This document shows positions 1 through 9,587 of a stretch of DNA of 57,279 nt, one piece after another. Source of the stretch: Woeseiaceae bacterium (lineage in GTDB: Bacteria; Pseudomonadota; Gammaproteobacteria; Steroidobacterales; Woeseiaceae); contig JAHEFE010000014.1 of assembly GCA_024640365.1 (NCBI GenBank), positions 1-57,279 of the forward strand. The letters are read 5' to 3'. Each line of letters opens with the position of its first letter. The stretch's first letter is position 1. The position numbers were made by a program, and so were the translations under genes. Under the pieces are notes generated by a model, which did no database searches, had not been told where the DNA came from, and saw nothing but the letters and a program-made list of their open reading frames with translations.

Positions 1-42
1 ACGGCACATTCATGGACGAAGTAATTAACCAAGGAGAGGATC

Positions 43-234
43 ATGAGAGCATTGAACAAAGTAGAGTTGCAATTGGTTGCCGGTGGCGAAGGCGAATGCA
101 CAGCCAGCGATGGCGGCAATAGTTACGGGGGCGTGTCGGAGCCTGATGACGTTGGACCGGAGCTAATTAGTTTATATGAGGGTGCTGTCGCGGCGGCATC
201 GCACATCATTGAGCGGGTGGCCGACGCGTTGTAA
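43..234 (+). CDS. Small peptide with double-glycine-type leader (bacteriocin-like or other exported peptide)
   Basis: This gene encodes 63 residues. A strong ribosome binding site (AAGGAGAGG) lies just before the ATG. The first 15 residues, MRALNKVELQLVAGG, match the leader pattern of peptides cut after Gly-Gly by peptidase-containing ABC exporters: acidic/hydrophobic spacing and a V-A-G-G end. The predicted mature part is about 48 residues. It has one Cys, a Gly/Ser-rich front half containing a GxxxG (GNSYG), and a C-terminal half from about residue 39 that could form an amphipathic helix. It is strongly acidic, unlike most class II bacteriocins and microcins. No exporter or maturation enzyme is visible because the window starts 42 bases upstream. 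The convergent neighbour is a CPBP protease, a family that includes bacteriocin immunity proteins. Leader assignment is fairly secure; function is not known. Confidence 0.7.
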   Translation: MRALNKVELQLVAGGEGECTASDGGNSYGGVSEPDDVGPELISLYEGAVAAASHIIERVADAL

Positions 235-255
235 TTAGCGCGCGGGATGGTCGGG

Positions 256-1071
256 TCAGCGCGGCTGGCTCGACCACTTCGGCGGCAGCAGGCGCCAACA
301 ACACCAGCTTGTCCCTGCAATAATTGCCAACGACAAAATAATCAATTCCGTACTGGTGGCCATGTAGCTGCCTGGGGCCCGCACCGGCAGGTCGCAATGG
401 TTCTGTACGTTGTACAGAAAGTTATAGCTGCCGTGCGTGATGGTAGACAGCCAGAGTTGTCGGGTGCGCAGAAATTGTATACCGGCGTATAGGCCAAAAA
501 GGAATGCCGTAGCGAGGCCAGTGGTTTTGTGGCAAACCGCGAATAGAAGCGCGCTTATCAAAATGGCGGTGGCGGTGCCTCGATGGAGGAATGCTGGCAA
601 CAGGAATCCTCGATTGATAATTTCCTCTACGACAGGCGTTAAAATCGACCCCGCGAGGATCCCCAGAGCAAGACTGGTTGCCGGATTGCAGTTGCCCCAG
701 AGCCTGGCGCTTTCAGTGTCGATAATGGACGCTCCCAGTCCCAGTTTTAACGCAAACACGAGTACATGCAGGTAGCTGAAGGCAATGTACAAAAAAATGC
801 CAGCTACGATAGCGCGCAGCATGAGTCTGGTATCTAGTCCTTCGACCGTAAAAAGGGAACGCAGATATTCCCGATGTGGCTTCAACAAGGGGTAGCACAG
901 TACCGCCAAAGATAAGGGCACTGCCAAATAGCTGAGGTCCTTCGCAGTAATATCCAGGAAGCCTTGTTGGAGTAGGTATCTGCGGGAAATCTCCCGGGCG
1001 ATGAGCGCGCAAGCTTCAAAGAGGAGCAGTATCGTTACGAAGTGTTTCTCAAATCGTCGCGCTTGAGGCAC
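256..1071 (-). CDS. CPBP family intramembrane glutamic endopeptidase (CAAX protease/Abi family)
   Basis: A 271-residue polytopic membrane protein. All three catalytic motifs of the CPBP (CAAX prenyl protease 2 / Abi) family are visible: EExxxR at 149-154, FxxxH at 177-181 and HxxxN at 213-217, set in hydrophobic segments. It is therefore probably active. The start is GTG at 1071, supported by an AAGGAG site five bases upstream. The stop lies only 21 bases from the stop of the convergent GG-leader peptide gene. Family members process prenylated proteins in eukaryotes; in bacteria some give immunity to bacteriocins or mature peptides. It follows the rubredoxin gene on the same strand after 128 bases, but its own upstream gap makes operon membership uncertain. 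Substrate is unknown. Confidence 0.88.
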   Translation of the reverse strand: MPQARRFEKHFVTILLLFEACALIAREISRRYLLQQGFLDITAKDLSYLAVPLSLAVLCYPLLKPHREYLRSLFTVEGLDTRLMLRAIVAGIFLYIAFSYLHVLVFALKLGLGASIIDTESARLWGNCNPATSLALGILAGSILTPVVEEIINRGFLLPAFLHRGTATAILISALLFAVCHKTTGLATAFLFGLYAGIQFLRTRQLWLSTITHGSYNFLYNVQNHCDLPVRAPGSYMATSTELIILSLAIIAGTSWCCWRLLPPKWSSQPR

Positions 1072-1199
1072 GGGCTCTCCTTATGGGCTGCATTTATCAA
1101 TGCAATCAGACTAGCGTAGAAACCGCGAACTAGAGCTTTCCGAAACTCGTTATTATCTGCCGATTTGCCCCGTCGAACGGCAGTTTCCACTCTCGGTGT

Positions 1200-1373
1200 T
1201 TATGTCTGTTCCACAATTTGCTCGAAATCTTCCTTGTAACGAACCGAGCAATCGGGGCAAACGAAATCGTCCGGAAGCTCAGCGAAGGGCGTAGCAGGCG
1301 CATAACCTTCACGGCTATCACCAAGTTCCTCCGAATAGGTATAACCACACTCCGGGCAGCGAAAGCTACTCAT
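1200..1373 (-). CDS. Rubredoxin
   Basis: A 57-residue rubredoxin. The iron ligands are four cysteines in the two classical knuckles: CPECG at residues 6-10 and CPDC at 39-42, with the usual Tyr/Phe-rich core between them. Its ATG lies inside the alkB stop codon (ATGA overlap), so translation is almost certainly coupled to alkB. Rubredoxins pass electrons from an NADH-dependent rubredoxin reductase to the di-iron centre of alkane hydroxylase, which is the obvious role here. No rubredoxin reductase gene lies in the window. AlkG-type rubredoxins come in two groups, only one of which serves AlkB; the group cannot be settled by eye. Confidence 0.96.
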   Translation of the reverse strand: MSSFRCPECGYTYSEELGDSREGYAPATPFAELPDDFVCPDCSVRYKEDFEQIVEQT

Positions 1374-2581
1374 GGTTGCGAGCCGCCAGTAGTTTGCTGC
1401 AGGTCGGTTTGTCCATACCGGGCAAACAAGCTCCGTCGTCTATCGGGGTCAATGTTTACGTTATTCAGGTCTCCGGCAACTTGAGACAGGCCAAGGAGAC
1501 GCTTGTCCATGATTTTGAACCAGAGTGGCGGAACATAGGCGAGCAGGTAGGATCCGAAATAGCCACTCGGCAATTGCGGCACATCATCAATGTGGCGCAG
1601 GGATTGATAACGGCGTAAAGGATGCGCATGGTGATCAGAATGTCGTTCAAGATGAAATAACACGAGATTGCTGTAGATGTGATTGCTGTTCCACGAATGA
1701 TGCGGCTGGCATCGTTCGAACTTGCCGTCCTCAAGAATTCGCCGCAGGAGACCGTAATGCTCGACATAATTTGCGCTGGTGAGCTGCCACCACGCGAAGA
1801 AATTATGCAGCATAAGAAATACGATCATCTGCCAGCCAAACGCCAAAATGAGGCTAATCTGAAGAACTGCCGTGATAGCGAATGACTGCAGGATCTCGTT
1901 TTCATAACTCCATATAGCGGATCCTTTGCGATTCAGGCGCTCTACTTCAATCTCGCAGGCGCGCTTGAATGCGCCGGGTATCTCCCGCAAAGCGAACTTG
2001 TAGATACTTTCGCCCATACGTGAACTCGCCGGATCTGAGGGTGTGGAAACGTCTCTGTGATGACCTCGGTTGTGTTCGATCCAGAAATGACCGTAAGCGG
2101 GGACCGCAAGAACTATCTTGGCGAGATTGCGCTCCAGCCGGGACTTTTTGTGCCCAAGCTCGTGGCCGGTATTAATACCAAGCCCGCTACCCATACCGGC
2201 AATGATTGCGAGTCCACAATATGCCCACCAGTTCAGGTTCTGGGTGCTGGCCCACCAGGCAGCCACGATTAGCGCGACAAAATGCAGTGGCACTACGGCG
2301 TAGGTCAGATAGCGATAGTAGTGGTCCTCGTTAAGTTGTGGCACCACTTCTTCTGGAGGGTTATTACGATCTTCGCCAAGGATCCAGTCCAGAGTCGGGG
2401 CGAGAATGTAGCTCAATGCCAGCGGAAGCAGCAGCCAGGCTTGCTGGCCACTGAGGTGATGAAACAAGATTCCGAGGAGGGCCTGCAATGGGTAGGTCAC
2501 GGAGAGCAACCAGAGCCATCTCTTGCGGTCGACGTAGCTGATCTCTGCGCCGTTTTGCAGCGTAGCGGTATACACAGTCAT
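1370..2581 (-). CDS. alkB: Alkane 1-monooxygenase (AlkB)
   Basis: A 403-residue integral membrane di-iron hydroxylase that converts n-alkanes to 1-alkanols with O2 and reduced rubredoxin. All family signatures are present: HELGH at 140-144, EHNRGHH at 169-175, the NYVEHYG box at 271-277 and LERHSDHH at 321-328. About six hydrophobic segments surround them. The ATG at 2581 has a good AAGGGGG site. The rubredoxin gene overlaps its stop, a common arrangement for alkane hydroxylase systems. The divergent neighbour is a lipoprotein cytochrome c. Related membrane hydroxylases (XylM-like, fatty acid desaturases) lack the NYVEHYG box, so the assignment is firm. Chain-length range is not predictable here. 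Confidence 0.96.
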   Translation of the reverse strand: MTVYTATLQNGAEISYVDRKRWLWLLSVTYPLQALLGILFHHLSGQQAWLLLPLALSYILAPTLDWILGEDRNNPPEEVVPQLNEDHYYRYLTYAVVPLHFVALIVAAWWASTQNLNWWAYCGLAIIAGMGSGLGINTGHELGHKKSRLERNLAKIVLAVPAYGHFWIEHNRGHHRDVSTPSDPASSRMGESIYKFALREIPGAFKRACEIEVERLNRKGSAIWSYENEILQSFAITAVLQISLILAFGWQMIVFLMLHNFFAWWQLTSANYVEHYGLLRRILEDGKFERCQPHHSWNSNHIYSNLVLFHLERHSDHHAHPLRRYQSLRHIDDVPQLPSGYFGSYLLAYVPPLWFKIMDKRLLGLSQVAGDLNNVNIDPDRRRSLFARYGQTDLQQTTGGSQP

Positions 2582-2774
2582 GCGTAATCCCCCTTACGTG
2601 AATGATCTTATATGACCATTTTTCGACCAGTTCGGCAATCGTAGTTGCGCCGCTTTGGGCCAAAAAGCTGCTAATCAATGGACGATGGCAGATAATGCGG
2701 GTTTGCGCACTGCCGTAATTCTTCTCGACGTGGAGTTCGACCTTTCGCGCCGCCATTGTTTAAGGATAAGAATC

Positions 2775-3275
2775 GTGAAAATAAGATTGCTGACATTAGC
2801 GACCGCGGCACTGCTTCTTGGCTGCGGGCCCGCCAGTAATAAAGCCACCCCCGAAAAACCGTTCATCAGTGCAGCCGATTTAGGAGAGCAAGCACGTCTG
2901 AGCAATGCTCAAAATCTCGCGCTCCCTGAATTTGCTGAGGCCAATATTGAACGAGGAGGGCAATTATTCGGGCAGTGCAGAGGATGTCACGGTGTCGACG
3001 ATGGCGGTATGAATCTGCTGGGACCCAATCTGTATGGTGTTTTCCGTCACAAAGCCGGGGGGAATGACAAGTTCGGCTACACCCAGGCATTATCTACTGC
3101 GCGTTTTTATTGGACGCCACAAGCATTGGATGGCTGGTTGTTAAATCCCTCGAGGTTCTTGCCGGGTAATGCCATGAGCTTTATGGGCATCCTTAATCCG
3201 GACGACCGGCGCGATCTGATAGCCTGGTTGCTGACAGTCACAGCGTCGCCTGAGGCCGAATCCGCCAACAATTAG
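2775..3275 (+). CDS. Lipoprotein c-type cytochrome
   Basis: A 166-residue monohaem cytochrome c. I place the start at GTG 2775 because it follows an AAGGATAAG site and gives a classical lipoprotein signal ending LLLGC (lipidated Cys 17); longer in-frame starts would bury the signal. Haem attachment CRGCH lies at 68-72. The likely axial Met is in GNAMSF near 124, the usual place in class I cytochromes c. The C-terminal part resembles mitochondrial-type c550/c552 proteins, with the GPNL and FGYT stretches. It is probably anchored to a membrane and acts in periplasmic electron transfer. It is transcribed away from alkB; a functional link to alkane oxidation is only suggested by position. Confidence 0.88.
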   Translation: MKIRLLTLATAALLLGCGPASNKATPEKPFISAADLGEQARLSNAQNLALPEFAEANIERGGQLFGQCRGCHGVDDGGMNLLGPNLYGVFRHKAGGNDKFGYTQALSTARFYWTPQALDGWLLNPSRFLPGNAMSFMGILNPDDRRDLIAWLLTVTASPEAESANN

Positions 3276-3422
3276 CGAGCTCTTGCCGCTGTCTATCGCC
3301 GAAAAGCGGAACTGGTTCACAGAATTGAAAGGCAATTCCATCAAAGATGGAGCGCTGCAATGCATATGGATGCTGGCTGTCGCCAGCCTCGTGATGATCT
3401 AACAATGGAATAACGCCAAGTA

Positions 3423-3893
3423 ATGGATGACGCACCAGCAATAAGTACAGAGCGAGCAGAGCGGATAGAAGAAGATCGACGCAATCTGAGCCTGAAAACC
3501 CTCGGTTACGGCTACTTTCGGTCCCGGCGGCGCGGCGGTCGTCGTAAAGCGGAAGGGGAACACGCGCTGACGGATTGGCATCACCCATGGCTGTTTTTCC
3601 TATCTATCGGCATCATGCTGCTCAGCTGTATGGATGCATTCCTGACCCTCAAGCTGCTGGAAATTGGCGCGGTTGAACTGAATCCGGTGATGGCGTGGGC
3701 GATTGCCCAAAATACCTGGGTATTTGCCGCCACCAAGGTCTCATTGACCGGTATAGGCGTCCTGCTGATCGTTTTTGGGGCCCGTACACACTTGTTCAAG
3801 CATTTTCGCGTAGGGTTGTTGCTTACGGTGTTCTTCTGTTTCTACGCCGGGCTGATTTGCTACGAGTTCGTTAGCCTAATTAGCGAAAGATAA
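3423..3893 (+). CDS. Small membrane protein, DUF5658-like
   Basis: A 156-residue protein with a soluble, highly basic N-terminal 50 residues (an RSRRRGGRRK patch near 34-43) followed by three hydrophobic segments. The MD-x(3)-T...E-x-NPVM pattern around residues 69-90 resembles the DUF5658 family of small bacterial membrane proteins of unknown function. It has no close partner: 147 bases separate it from the upstream cytochrome and 117 from sucA. The ATG at 3423 has no strong ribosome binding site. Function is unknown. Confidence 0.7.
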   Translation: MDDAPAISTERAERIEEDRRNLSLKTLGYGYFRSRRRGGRRKAEGEHALTDWHHPWLFFLSIGIMLLSCMDAFLTLKLLEIGAVELNPVMAWAIAQNTWVFAATKVSLTGIGVLLIVFGARTHLFKHFRVGLLLTVFFCFYAGLICYEFVSLISER

Positions 3894-3903
3894 AGGTTTT
3901 AGC

Positions 3904-3932
3904 TTTTAGCGAGGCTGTCCTTAGGCTAAAAT
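3904..3932 (+). promoter_or_regulatory. Candidate promoter for sucA
   Basis: TTTTAG and TAAAAT hexamers separated by 17 bases lie about 80 bases before the sucA ATG. The -10 box matches five of six consensus bases; the -35 box matches only three. No other gene uses this gap, so a promoter is expected here. Prediction by eye only. Confidence 0.35.
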
Positions 3933-3949
3933 ACGCACCCTTTTTTTGG

Positions 3950-3981
3950 GCAGTGGCGACACAAAATTGGATCACCACTGC
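3950..3981 (+). other. Hairpin in the sucA 5' untranslated region
   Basis: GCAGTGG (3950-3956) and CCACTGC (3975-3981) form a perfect seven-base-pair stem around an 18-base loop, with two further pairs possible inside after one mismatch. It sits between the candidate sucA promoter and the start codon, directly after a run of seven T. It may be a leader structure affecting sucA translation or stability; no known riboswitch matches. Confidence 0.35.
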
Positions 3982-4010
3982 TTGACCCGCCAGGTTCCAC
4001 GTAATCAGCC

Positions 4011-6872
4011 ATGAGCTCATCGTATAAAGAGCAATACCAGTCTTCGCTTCTATCCGGCAGCAATGCCAATGCGGTAGAGGCCCTCTACGATCAGTTCCTG
4101 ACTGATCCGTCGTCAGTTTCTGATAAATGGCGCCAATACTTTGGAACTATCAGTACTGGTGAAGTGGGATCCGAGCATCAGGCCATCCGTGAGGAACTCA
4201 GAGCGCAGTCCCGTCAGCGACCGGCATTGGGGTCGGTTACCGCAGCACGTACTGTAGGTACAGCCAGTGAGAAGCAGGCCGCGGTCTCGCGCTTGATTCA
4301 GGTTTACAGCCTGCGCGGCCATCAGATTGCCAATATCGACCCTTTGGGACTGATGCAACGCCATGTTCCCGGAGTTTTGAAACTTGATTACCTCGGTTTG
4401 TCCGAGGCGGACATGGACTCGGAGTTTTACGCCGGTGGGCTGGCGGGGGTCGGTGACCAGCGCATGCAGCTCCGTGAAATCCTGGCTCTGCTTAAGAAAG
4501 TGTATTGCGGCACGGTTGGTGCCGAGTTTGCCCATGTGTCCCGAGCTCGCGAGCGCCTCTGGTTGCGGAAGAGATTTGAGGAAAGCGTTCTCTCACCCGG
4601 CATGGAAAAGAATGACAAGCTTGCATTACTGGGACAACTAACCGCTGCGGAGGGCATCGAGCGCTATTTGCATACCCGTTTCGTCGGCCAAAAGCGCTTT
4701 TCGCTGGAGGGCGGCGAGAGTCTCATTCCTATGCTGGATGATTTGATCCAGCGTGGTGGCGCCTCCGGCATCAAGGAATTTGTCATTGGTATGGCTCACC
4801 GTGGTCGTATAAATGTTCTCGTAAACGTGTTGGGAAAGTCACCCGAAAATTTGTTTGATGAATTTGAAGGTAAATATGAGACTGATGACCTGAAAGGCTC
4901 GGGGGATGTGAAATACCACCTGGGCTATTCCGCAGATCTGAAAACTGCCGGCGGTAATGTGCACATTGCTCTCGCTTTTAATCCCTCCCACCTGGAAATA
5001 GTAGGGCCGGTGGTTGAAGGTTCAGTGCGTGCGCGCCAGCAGCGTCGCGGAGACCTGGAGCGACAACAGGTTCTGCCTGTCTTGATTCACGGTGATGCGG
5101 CATTTGCCGCACAGGGTGTGGTAACTGAAACTTTTCAGATGTCACAAGCGAACGGTTTCCGCACCGGGGGTACCGTGCACATCGTCGTCAACAATCAGAT
5201 CGGATTTACCACCAGTGACCCCGCCGATGCCCGCTCGACGCCTTATTGCAGTGACGTGGCGAAAATGATTGAAGCGCCGGTGTTTCACGTTAACGGTGAT
5301 GACCCGGAAGCCGTCATCCTGGTAACCCGCCTGGCGCTCGAGTATCGACAGGTGTTCCGAAAGGACGTTGTCATTGACCTCGTTTGCTATCGGCGCCATG
5401 GACATAACGAGGCCGATGAACCAGCGGCAACGCAACCCGTAATGTATGCGGGTATCCGTGCTCATAAGACTACGCGTGCTTTGTATGCGGAACGACTGAT
5501 TGGTGAAGCGATCACAGATGACGTTCACGTAAGCCGTTTTCAGGATGAGTATCGTGCGCGCCTCGATCGCGGTGAGCCGGTGCCGGCGGCAGCGCTCGGA
5601 ATGATTGGCAATGAGTTCACAGTTGATTGGTCACCGCACTTGGATGCCGAGTGGGATGAGCCCGCTGTAACATCGATTACAGAAAAAAAGGCCAAAGAAC
5701 TTAGCGACGCGGTCCTGAAGCTGCCTGAGAATTTTGAGGCGCACGGACGGGTGCAACGCATCCTTGCCGATCGCCGCAAGATGGCCGATGGCGACCTCGA
5801 TATGGACTGGGGCTTCGCCGAGACTATGGCGTATGCCGCCATAATTGACGAGGGGTTCACCTGCCGTTTGGTGGGGCAAGACAGCGGTCGCGGTACGTTC
5901 TTCCATCGGCATGCGGTATTGCATAATCAACTCAACAATCAGATATACGTTCCTCTCCAGCATGTCAGCGAGCGGCAATCGGCATTCACCGTAATCGATT
6001 CTTTGTTGTCTGAAGAGGCAGTGATGGGTTTTGAATACGGCTACGCGACGACCGAGCCTAATACATTAGTTATTTGGGAGGGCCAGTTTGGCGACTTCGC
6101 CAACGGCGCACAGGTCGTCATCGATCAATTCATTAGCTCAGGTGAAGCTAAGTGGGGCCGTCTCTGTGGCCTGACATTATTTCTGCCGCATGGTTATGAA
6201 GGACAGGGGCCAGAACACTCATCCGCTCGTCTTGAGCGCTTTCTGCAATTGTGTGCCGAACATAATATTCAGGTATGTGTCCCATCCACACCCGCACAAA
6301 TGTTTCATATGCTTTGTCGGCAAATGCGTCGCCGCATGCGGAAGCCATTGATCGTTATGACGCCTAAAAGTCTGCTGCGTCACAAACTTTCGGTTTCCCC
6401 CGTTAGCGACCTTGTGAATGGGGAGTTTCAAGTATTGATAGCGGAGCGCTCAAAGCTCGACAGCAAGCAAGTCAAGCGAATCGTGTTCTGCAGCGGCAAG
6501 GTCTACTATGATTTAGTAGAGACTCGTCAGGTTCGGGCGAAGGAAGATGTTGCGTTGATCCGCATTGAGCAACTTTATCCTTTCCCGATAGAGCAATATG
6601 CGGCCGTCATCGCCCAATACCCAAACGCGACCGATGTCGTGTGGTGCCAGGAAGAGCCAGAAAATCAAGGTGCCTGGTATCAGATCAGACACCGCCTGCA
6701 GGAACCGTTGCAGGAGCAACACGGCCTGTATTACGCCGGCAGACCCGGAGCGGCAGCGCCGGCATCGGGCATCTACAAGTTGCACTTGCAACAACAACAG
6801 GCCCTGGTCGAGGCAGCTCTCGGCATCGTCACCCAGGCCAGTAAACAGCAAAAACCACGGAAAAATAAATGA
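4011..6872 (+). CDS. sucA: 2-oxoglutarate dehydrogenase E1 component
   Basis: A 953-residue thiamine-diphosphate-dependent decarboxylase, the E1 subunit of the 2-oxoglutarate dehydrogenase complex in the TCA cycle. Length is close to E. coli SucA (933). Visible landmarks: the N-terminal E2-interacting segment ([12 protein letters not shown]), GMAHRGR near 262, the ThDP/Mg region with [10 protein letters not shown] and [18 protein letters not shown], and the C-terminal transketolase-like part with [17 protein letters not shown] residues (here [13 protein letters not shown]). The last dozen residues are Lys/Gln rich. sucB follows with an ATGA overlap. Neither sdh genes upstream nor sucCD downstream are present, unlike E. 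coli. Confidence 0.98.
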   Translation: MSSSYKEQYQSSLLSGSNANAVEALYDQFLTDPSSVSDKWRQYFGTISTGEVGSEHQAIREELRAQSRQRPALGSVTAARTVGTASEKQAAVSRLIQVYSLRGHQIANIDPLGLMQRHVPGVLKLDYLGLSEADMDSEFYAGGLAGVGDQRMQLREILALLKKVYCGTVGAEFAHVSRARERLWLRKRFEESVLSPGMEKNDKLALLGQLTAAEGIERYLHTRFVGQKRFSLEGGESLIPMLDDLIQRGGASGIKEFVIGMAHRGRINVLVNVLGKSPENLFDEFEGKYETDDLKGSGDVKYHLGYSADLKTAGGNVHIALAFNPSHLEIVGPVVEGSVRARQQRRGDLERQQVLPVLIHGDAAFAAQGVVTETFQMSQANGFRTGGTVHIVVNNQIGFTTSDPADARSTPYCSDVAKMIEAPVFHVNGDDPEAVILVTRLALEYRQVFRKDVVIDLVCYRRHGHNEADEPAATQPVMYAGIRAHKTTRALYAERLIGEAITDDVHVSRFQDEYRARLDRGEPVPAAALGMIGNEFTVDWSPHLDAEWDEPAVTSITEKKAKELSDAVLKLPENFEAHGRVQRILADRRKMADGDLDMDWGFAETMAYAAIIDEGFTCRLVGQDSGRGTFFHRHAVLHNQLNNQIYVPLQHVSERQSAFTVIDSLLSEEAVMGFEYGYATTEPNTLVIWEGQFGDFANGAQVVIDQFISSGEAKWGRLCGLTLFLPHGYEGQGPEHSSARLERFLQLCAEHNIQVCVPSTPAQMFHMLCRQMRRRMRKPLIVMTPKSLLRHKLSVSPVSDLVNGEFQVLIAERSKLDSKQVKRIVFCSGKVYYDLVETRQVRAKEDVALIRIEQLYPFPIEQYAAVIAQYPNATDVVWCQEEPENQGAWYQIRHRLQEPLQEQHGLYYAGRPGAAAPASGIYKLHLQQQQALVEAALGIVTQASKQQKPRKNK

Positions 6873-8101
6873 GTATCGAAGTCAAAGTTCCACAGTTACC
6901 AGAGTCGGTTAGCGATGCAACCTTGTTGTCATGGCATAAACGTGCCGGCGACACTGTCGTGCGCGATGAAAACCTCGTCGACCTGGAAACCGATAAAGTG
7001 GTGCTGGAAGTTCCAGCACCCGCCTCAGGGATTCTGAAAGAAATCAGAATCGCGGATGGAACGACGGTGACCAGTGGAGAGATTCTGGCCGTCCTTGAGG
7101 AGGGCGATGTGGCTGACGCACCTGCAGTTGTTGCGGAGGCGCCAAAGTCGACCGAAGAACCTGCAGCGGAGCAAGCCGCTAAGGCTACCGTTGAAGGCAG
7201 CCGCGAGGCCGCGCACAAGCTCAGCCCAGCGGTCCGCCACCTGCTGGAGGAGCACGACCTGGAGTCGAGCATAATTGAGGGCACAGGCAAAGACGGACGG
7301 CTGACGAAAGCAGACGTCATGGGTTATTTAAAAACCAGCGAAGCGGAAAACGTTACACCGGAAACCGCCGACATCCTGGCGGTCGGCGAGGCTGTTACGG
7401 CCCGCAATGACCGTCGGGTACCAATGACAAGACTGCGGGCCCGTATTGCTGAGCGTTTGATTGAGGCGCAGCAAACTGCCGCAATGTTAACGACTTTCAA
7501 TGAAGTCGATCTGACGGAAGTCATGGCGCTACGGACGCGCCATAAAGAAGCATTCGAAAAAGAACACGGGGCACGACTGGGATTTATGTCCTTCTTCGTG
7601 CGTGCAGCAGTCGAGGCACTGAAGAAATTTCCGGCAGTCAATGCGTCCATAGAGGGAAAGGACATTATCTACCACGATTATCAGGATATCGGCATTGCGG
7701 TATCGTCTGATCGTGGTTTGCTGGTACCCATTCTGCGCGATGCGGGCGAAATGAATTTTGCCGAGATCGAGAGAACTATCGCGGACTTTGGTCGCAAGGC
7801 CAAGGAATCTTCAATCAGTATTGAGGAACTGACCGGTGGTACGTTTACGATTACAAATGGCGGAATTTTTGGCTCCATGATGTCGACGCCGATTTTAAAT
7901 CCCCCGCAGAGTGCCATTCTCGGAATGCATGCAATTCAGCAGCGGCCGGTAGCAATCGATGGCGAGATCACGATACGTCCAATGATGTACCTTGCGGTCA
8001 CTTACGATCATCGAATCATTGATGGTAAGGAAGCTGTGCAATTTCTGGTAGCTATCAAACAAGTCCTGGAAGATCCAGGTCGTCTGTTATTGCAGATCTG
8101 A
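6869..8101 (+). CDS. sucB: Dihydrolipoyl succinyltransferase, E2 of 2-oxoglutarate dehydrogenase
   Basis: A 410-residue E2 core subunit that moves the succinyl group from E1 to CoA. Domain order is clear: a lipoyl domain with the lipoylated lysine at 43 (ETDKVVLEV), an Ala/Glu-rich linker, a peripheral E1/E3-binding domain from about 117 to 150 ([12 protein letters not shown]), and a C-terminal catalytic domain ending with the catalytic His and Asp in [11 protein letters not shown]. The catalytic-domain sequence matches succinyltransferases rather than acetyltransferases. It overlaps the sucA stop by four bases, indicating translational coupling. Confidence 0.98.
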   Translation: MSIEVKVPQLPESVSDATLLSWHKRAGDTVVRDENLVDLETDKVVLEVPAPASGILKEIRIADGTTVTSGEILAVLEEGDVADAPAVVAEAPKSTEEPAAEQAAKATVEGSREAAHKLSPAVRHLLEEHDLESSIIEGTGKDGRLTKADVMGYLKTSEAENVTPETADILAVGEAVTARNDRRVPMTRLRARIAERLIEAQQTAAMLTTFNEVDLTEVMALRTRHKEAFEKEHGARLGFMSFFVRAAVEALKKFPAVNASIEGKDIIYHDYQDIGIAVSSDRGLLVPILRDAGEMNFAEIERTIADFGRKAKESSISIEELTGGTFTITNGGIFGSMMSTPILNPPQSAILGMHAIQQRPVAIDGEITIRPMMYLAVTYDHRIIDGKEAVQFLVAIKQVLEDPGRLLLQI

Positions 8102-8149
8102 TCAGCGCACGAAACGAATCTTCATACGGAATATGAAAGTGGAAATACA

Positions 8150-9577
8150 ATGAGCAGAACTTTTGATGTGGTAGTTATTGGCGGTGGTCCCGGCGGCTAT
8201 ATTGCCGCGATTCGTGCGAGTCAGCACGGCTTGACCGTCGCTTGCATAGACGAGTGGAAGAATCGCGATGACAGCCACGCTTTTGGTGGCACCTGTTTAA
8301 ATGCAGGATGTATTCCATCCAAAGCATTGCTTGAATCGTCCGAACTGTTTCACAAGGCACAGCATGAGTTTTCGGCGCACGGAATTAGCACGTCGGAAAT
8401 CAAGCTCGACCTGGCGCGTATGCAGGATCGCAAAGCCGGGATAGTCAAACAACTTACCGGTGGCATTGGCGCTCTGTTTAAAGCAAACAAGGTCGAGGGC
8501 CTGGTCGGTCATGGCCGCTTGTTGGCGGGTCGCAAAGTTGAATTTACGTCGGCAGATGGCAAGGTCGAAGTTATCGAGGCGAAGAATATTATTCTGGCTG
8601 GCGGCTCGACACCGATCGAACTTAAGGTTGCACCATTTAACGGCACCACGATTCTGGATTCCTGGGGCGCGCTGGATATTGCGGAAGTACCCGGCACGTT
8701 GGGTGTAGTAGGTGCGGGAGTTATTGGACTCGAACTGGGCAGTGTCTGGAATCGTTTGGGTGCGAAAGTCACCGTGCTCGAAGCAATGGACGAATTTCTG
8801 TTTATGGCGGACAAGGAATTGGCCAAGGCAGCACAACGCCAGTTCAAGAAGCAGAAGCTTGACATCAAATTGGGAGCGAAGGTGACAGCTGCCAAAGCAG
8901 GTAAAAAAGGCGTCACCGTTTCCTATGAAGATAAATCCGGTGCTCAGGAGTTAGTCGTTGACAGGTTGGTGGTTGCCGTCGGCCGCAAGCCAAATTCTCA
9001 AGGTCTATTTGGCGATGATGCAGGGATTCAGGTTGATCAACGCGGATTCATTATCGTTGACGACGAGTGCCGTACTGGCGTGGCCGGTGTATATGCTATT
9101 GGTGACTGCGTGCGCGGCCCAATGCTCGCACACAAAGCATCCGAAGAAGGGGTCATGGCTGCTGATCTGATTGCCGGCGAAATTGCTGAGGTGAACTACA
9201 AAGTAATTCCTTCCGTTATCTACACGTCACCAGAAATTGCCTGGGTAGGTCAGACTGAAGAACAGGTTAAAGCGTCCGGAAAAACATACAAGACCGGAAG
9301 TTTTCCGTTCGCTGCGAGTGGTCGGGCCAAGGCAATGGAGCAGACTGCTGGTATGGTCAAGATCATCTCGTCTAGCGAGGATGATGAGGTCCTCGGCGTA
9401 CACATCATGGGGCCAATGGCGGGTGAACTCATTTCCGAAGCGGTACTGGCAATGGAATTCACGGCAAGCACTGAGGATATACAACGCACTATTCATGCTC
9501 ACCCAAGTCTGGCGGAGGCCATTCATGAAGCTGCGTTATCGGTTGATAATAAAGCGCTGAACGCTCTTAATAAATAA
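8150..9577 (+). CDS. lpdA: Dihydrolipoyl dehydrogenase (E3)
   Basis: A 475-residue flavoprotein disulfide reductase that reoxidises the lipoyl groups of E2 using NAD+. It has the FAD-binding GGGPGG at 11-16, the redox-active pair Cys49/Cys54 in GGTCLNAGCIP, a second NAD-binding GAGVIGLELG fold near 187, the YAIGDC segment and the C-terminal dimer-interface catalytic His in HAHPSLAEA. It lies 48 bases after sucB and completes a self-contained oxoglutarate dehydrogenase operon. It may also serve pyruvate dehydrogenase or glycine cleavage complexes elsewhere; none is in the window. Confidence 0.97.
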   Translation: MSRTFDVVVIGGGPGGYIAAIRASQHGLTVACIDEWKNRDDSHAFGGTCLNAGCIPSKALLESSELFHKAQHEFSAHGISTSEIKLDLARMQDRKAGIVKQLTGGIGALFKANKVEGLVGHGRLLAGRKVEFTSADGKVEVIEAKNIILAGGSTPIELKVAPFNGTTILDSWGALDIAEVPGTLGVVGAGVIGLELGSVWNRLGAKVTVLEAMDEFLFMADKELAKAAQRQFKKQKLDIKLGAKVTAAKAGKKGVTVSYEDKSGAQELVVDRLVVAVGRKPNSQGLFGDDAGIQVDQRGFIIVDDECRTGVAGVYAIGDCVRGPMLAHKASEEGVMAADLIAGEIAEVNYKVIPSVIYTSPEIAWVGQTEEQVKASGKTYKTGSFPFAASGRAKAMEQTAGMVKIISSSEDDEVLGVHIMGPMAGELISEAVLAMEFTASTEDIQRTIHAHPSLAEAIHEAALSVDNKALNALNK

Positions 9578-9587
9578 GGTGTCTTAA

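Noticed and set aside
437..775. Open frame of 112 codons on the plus strand
   Set aside because: Antisense to the CPBP protease gene, whose catalytic motifs prove the minus-strand frame.
1149..1194. CTGCCG/CGGCAG inverted repeat between rubredoxin and CPBP genes
   Set aside because: Six-pair stem with a 15-base loop and no U-run; too weak to call a terminator.
1130..1348. 72-codon frame on the minus strand
   Set aside because: Overlaps the rubredoxin gene in another frame; the rubredoxin cysteine motifs settle which frame is real.
3372..3387. GCTGGC-TGTC-GCCAGC hairpin before the DUF5658-like gene
   Set aside because: Short stem, no T-run on either strand and 97 bases after the cytochrome stop; not convincing as a terminator.
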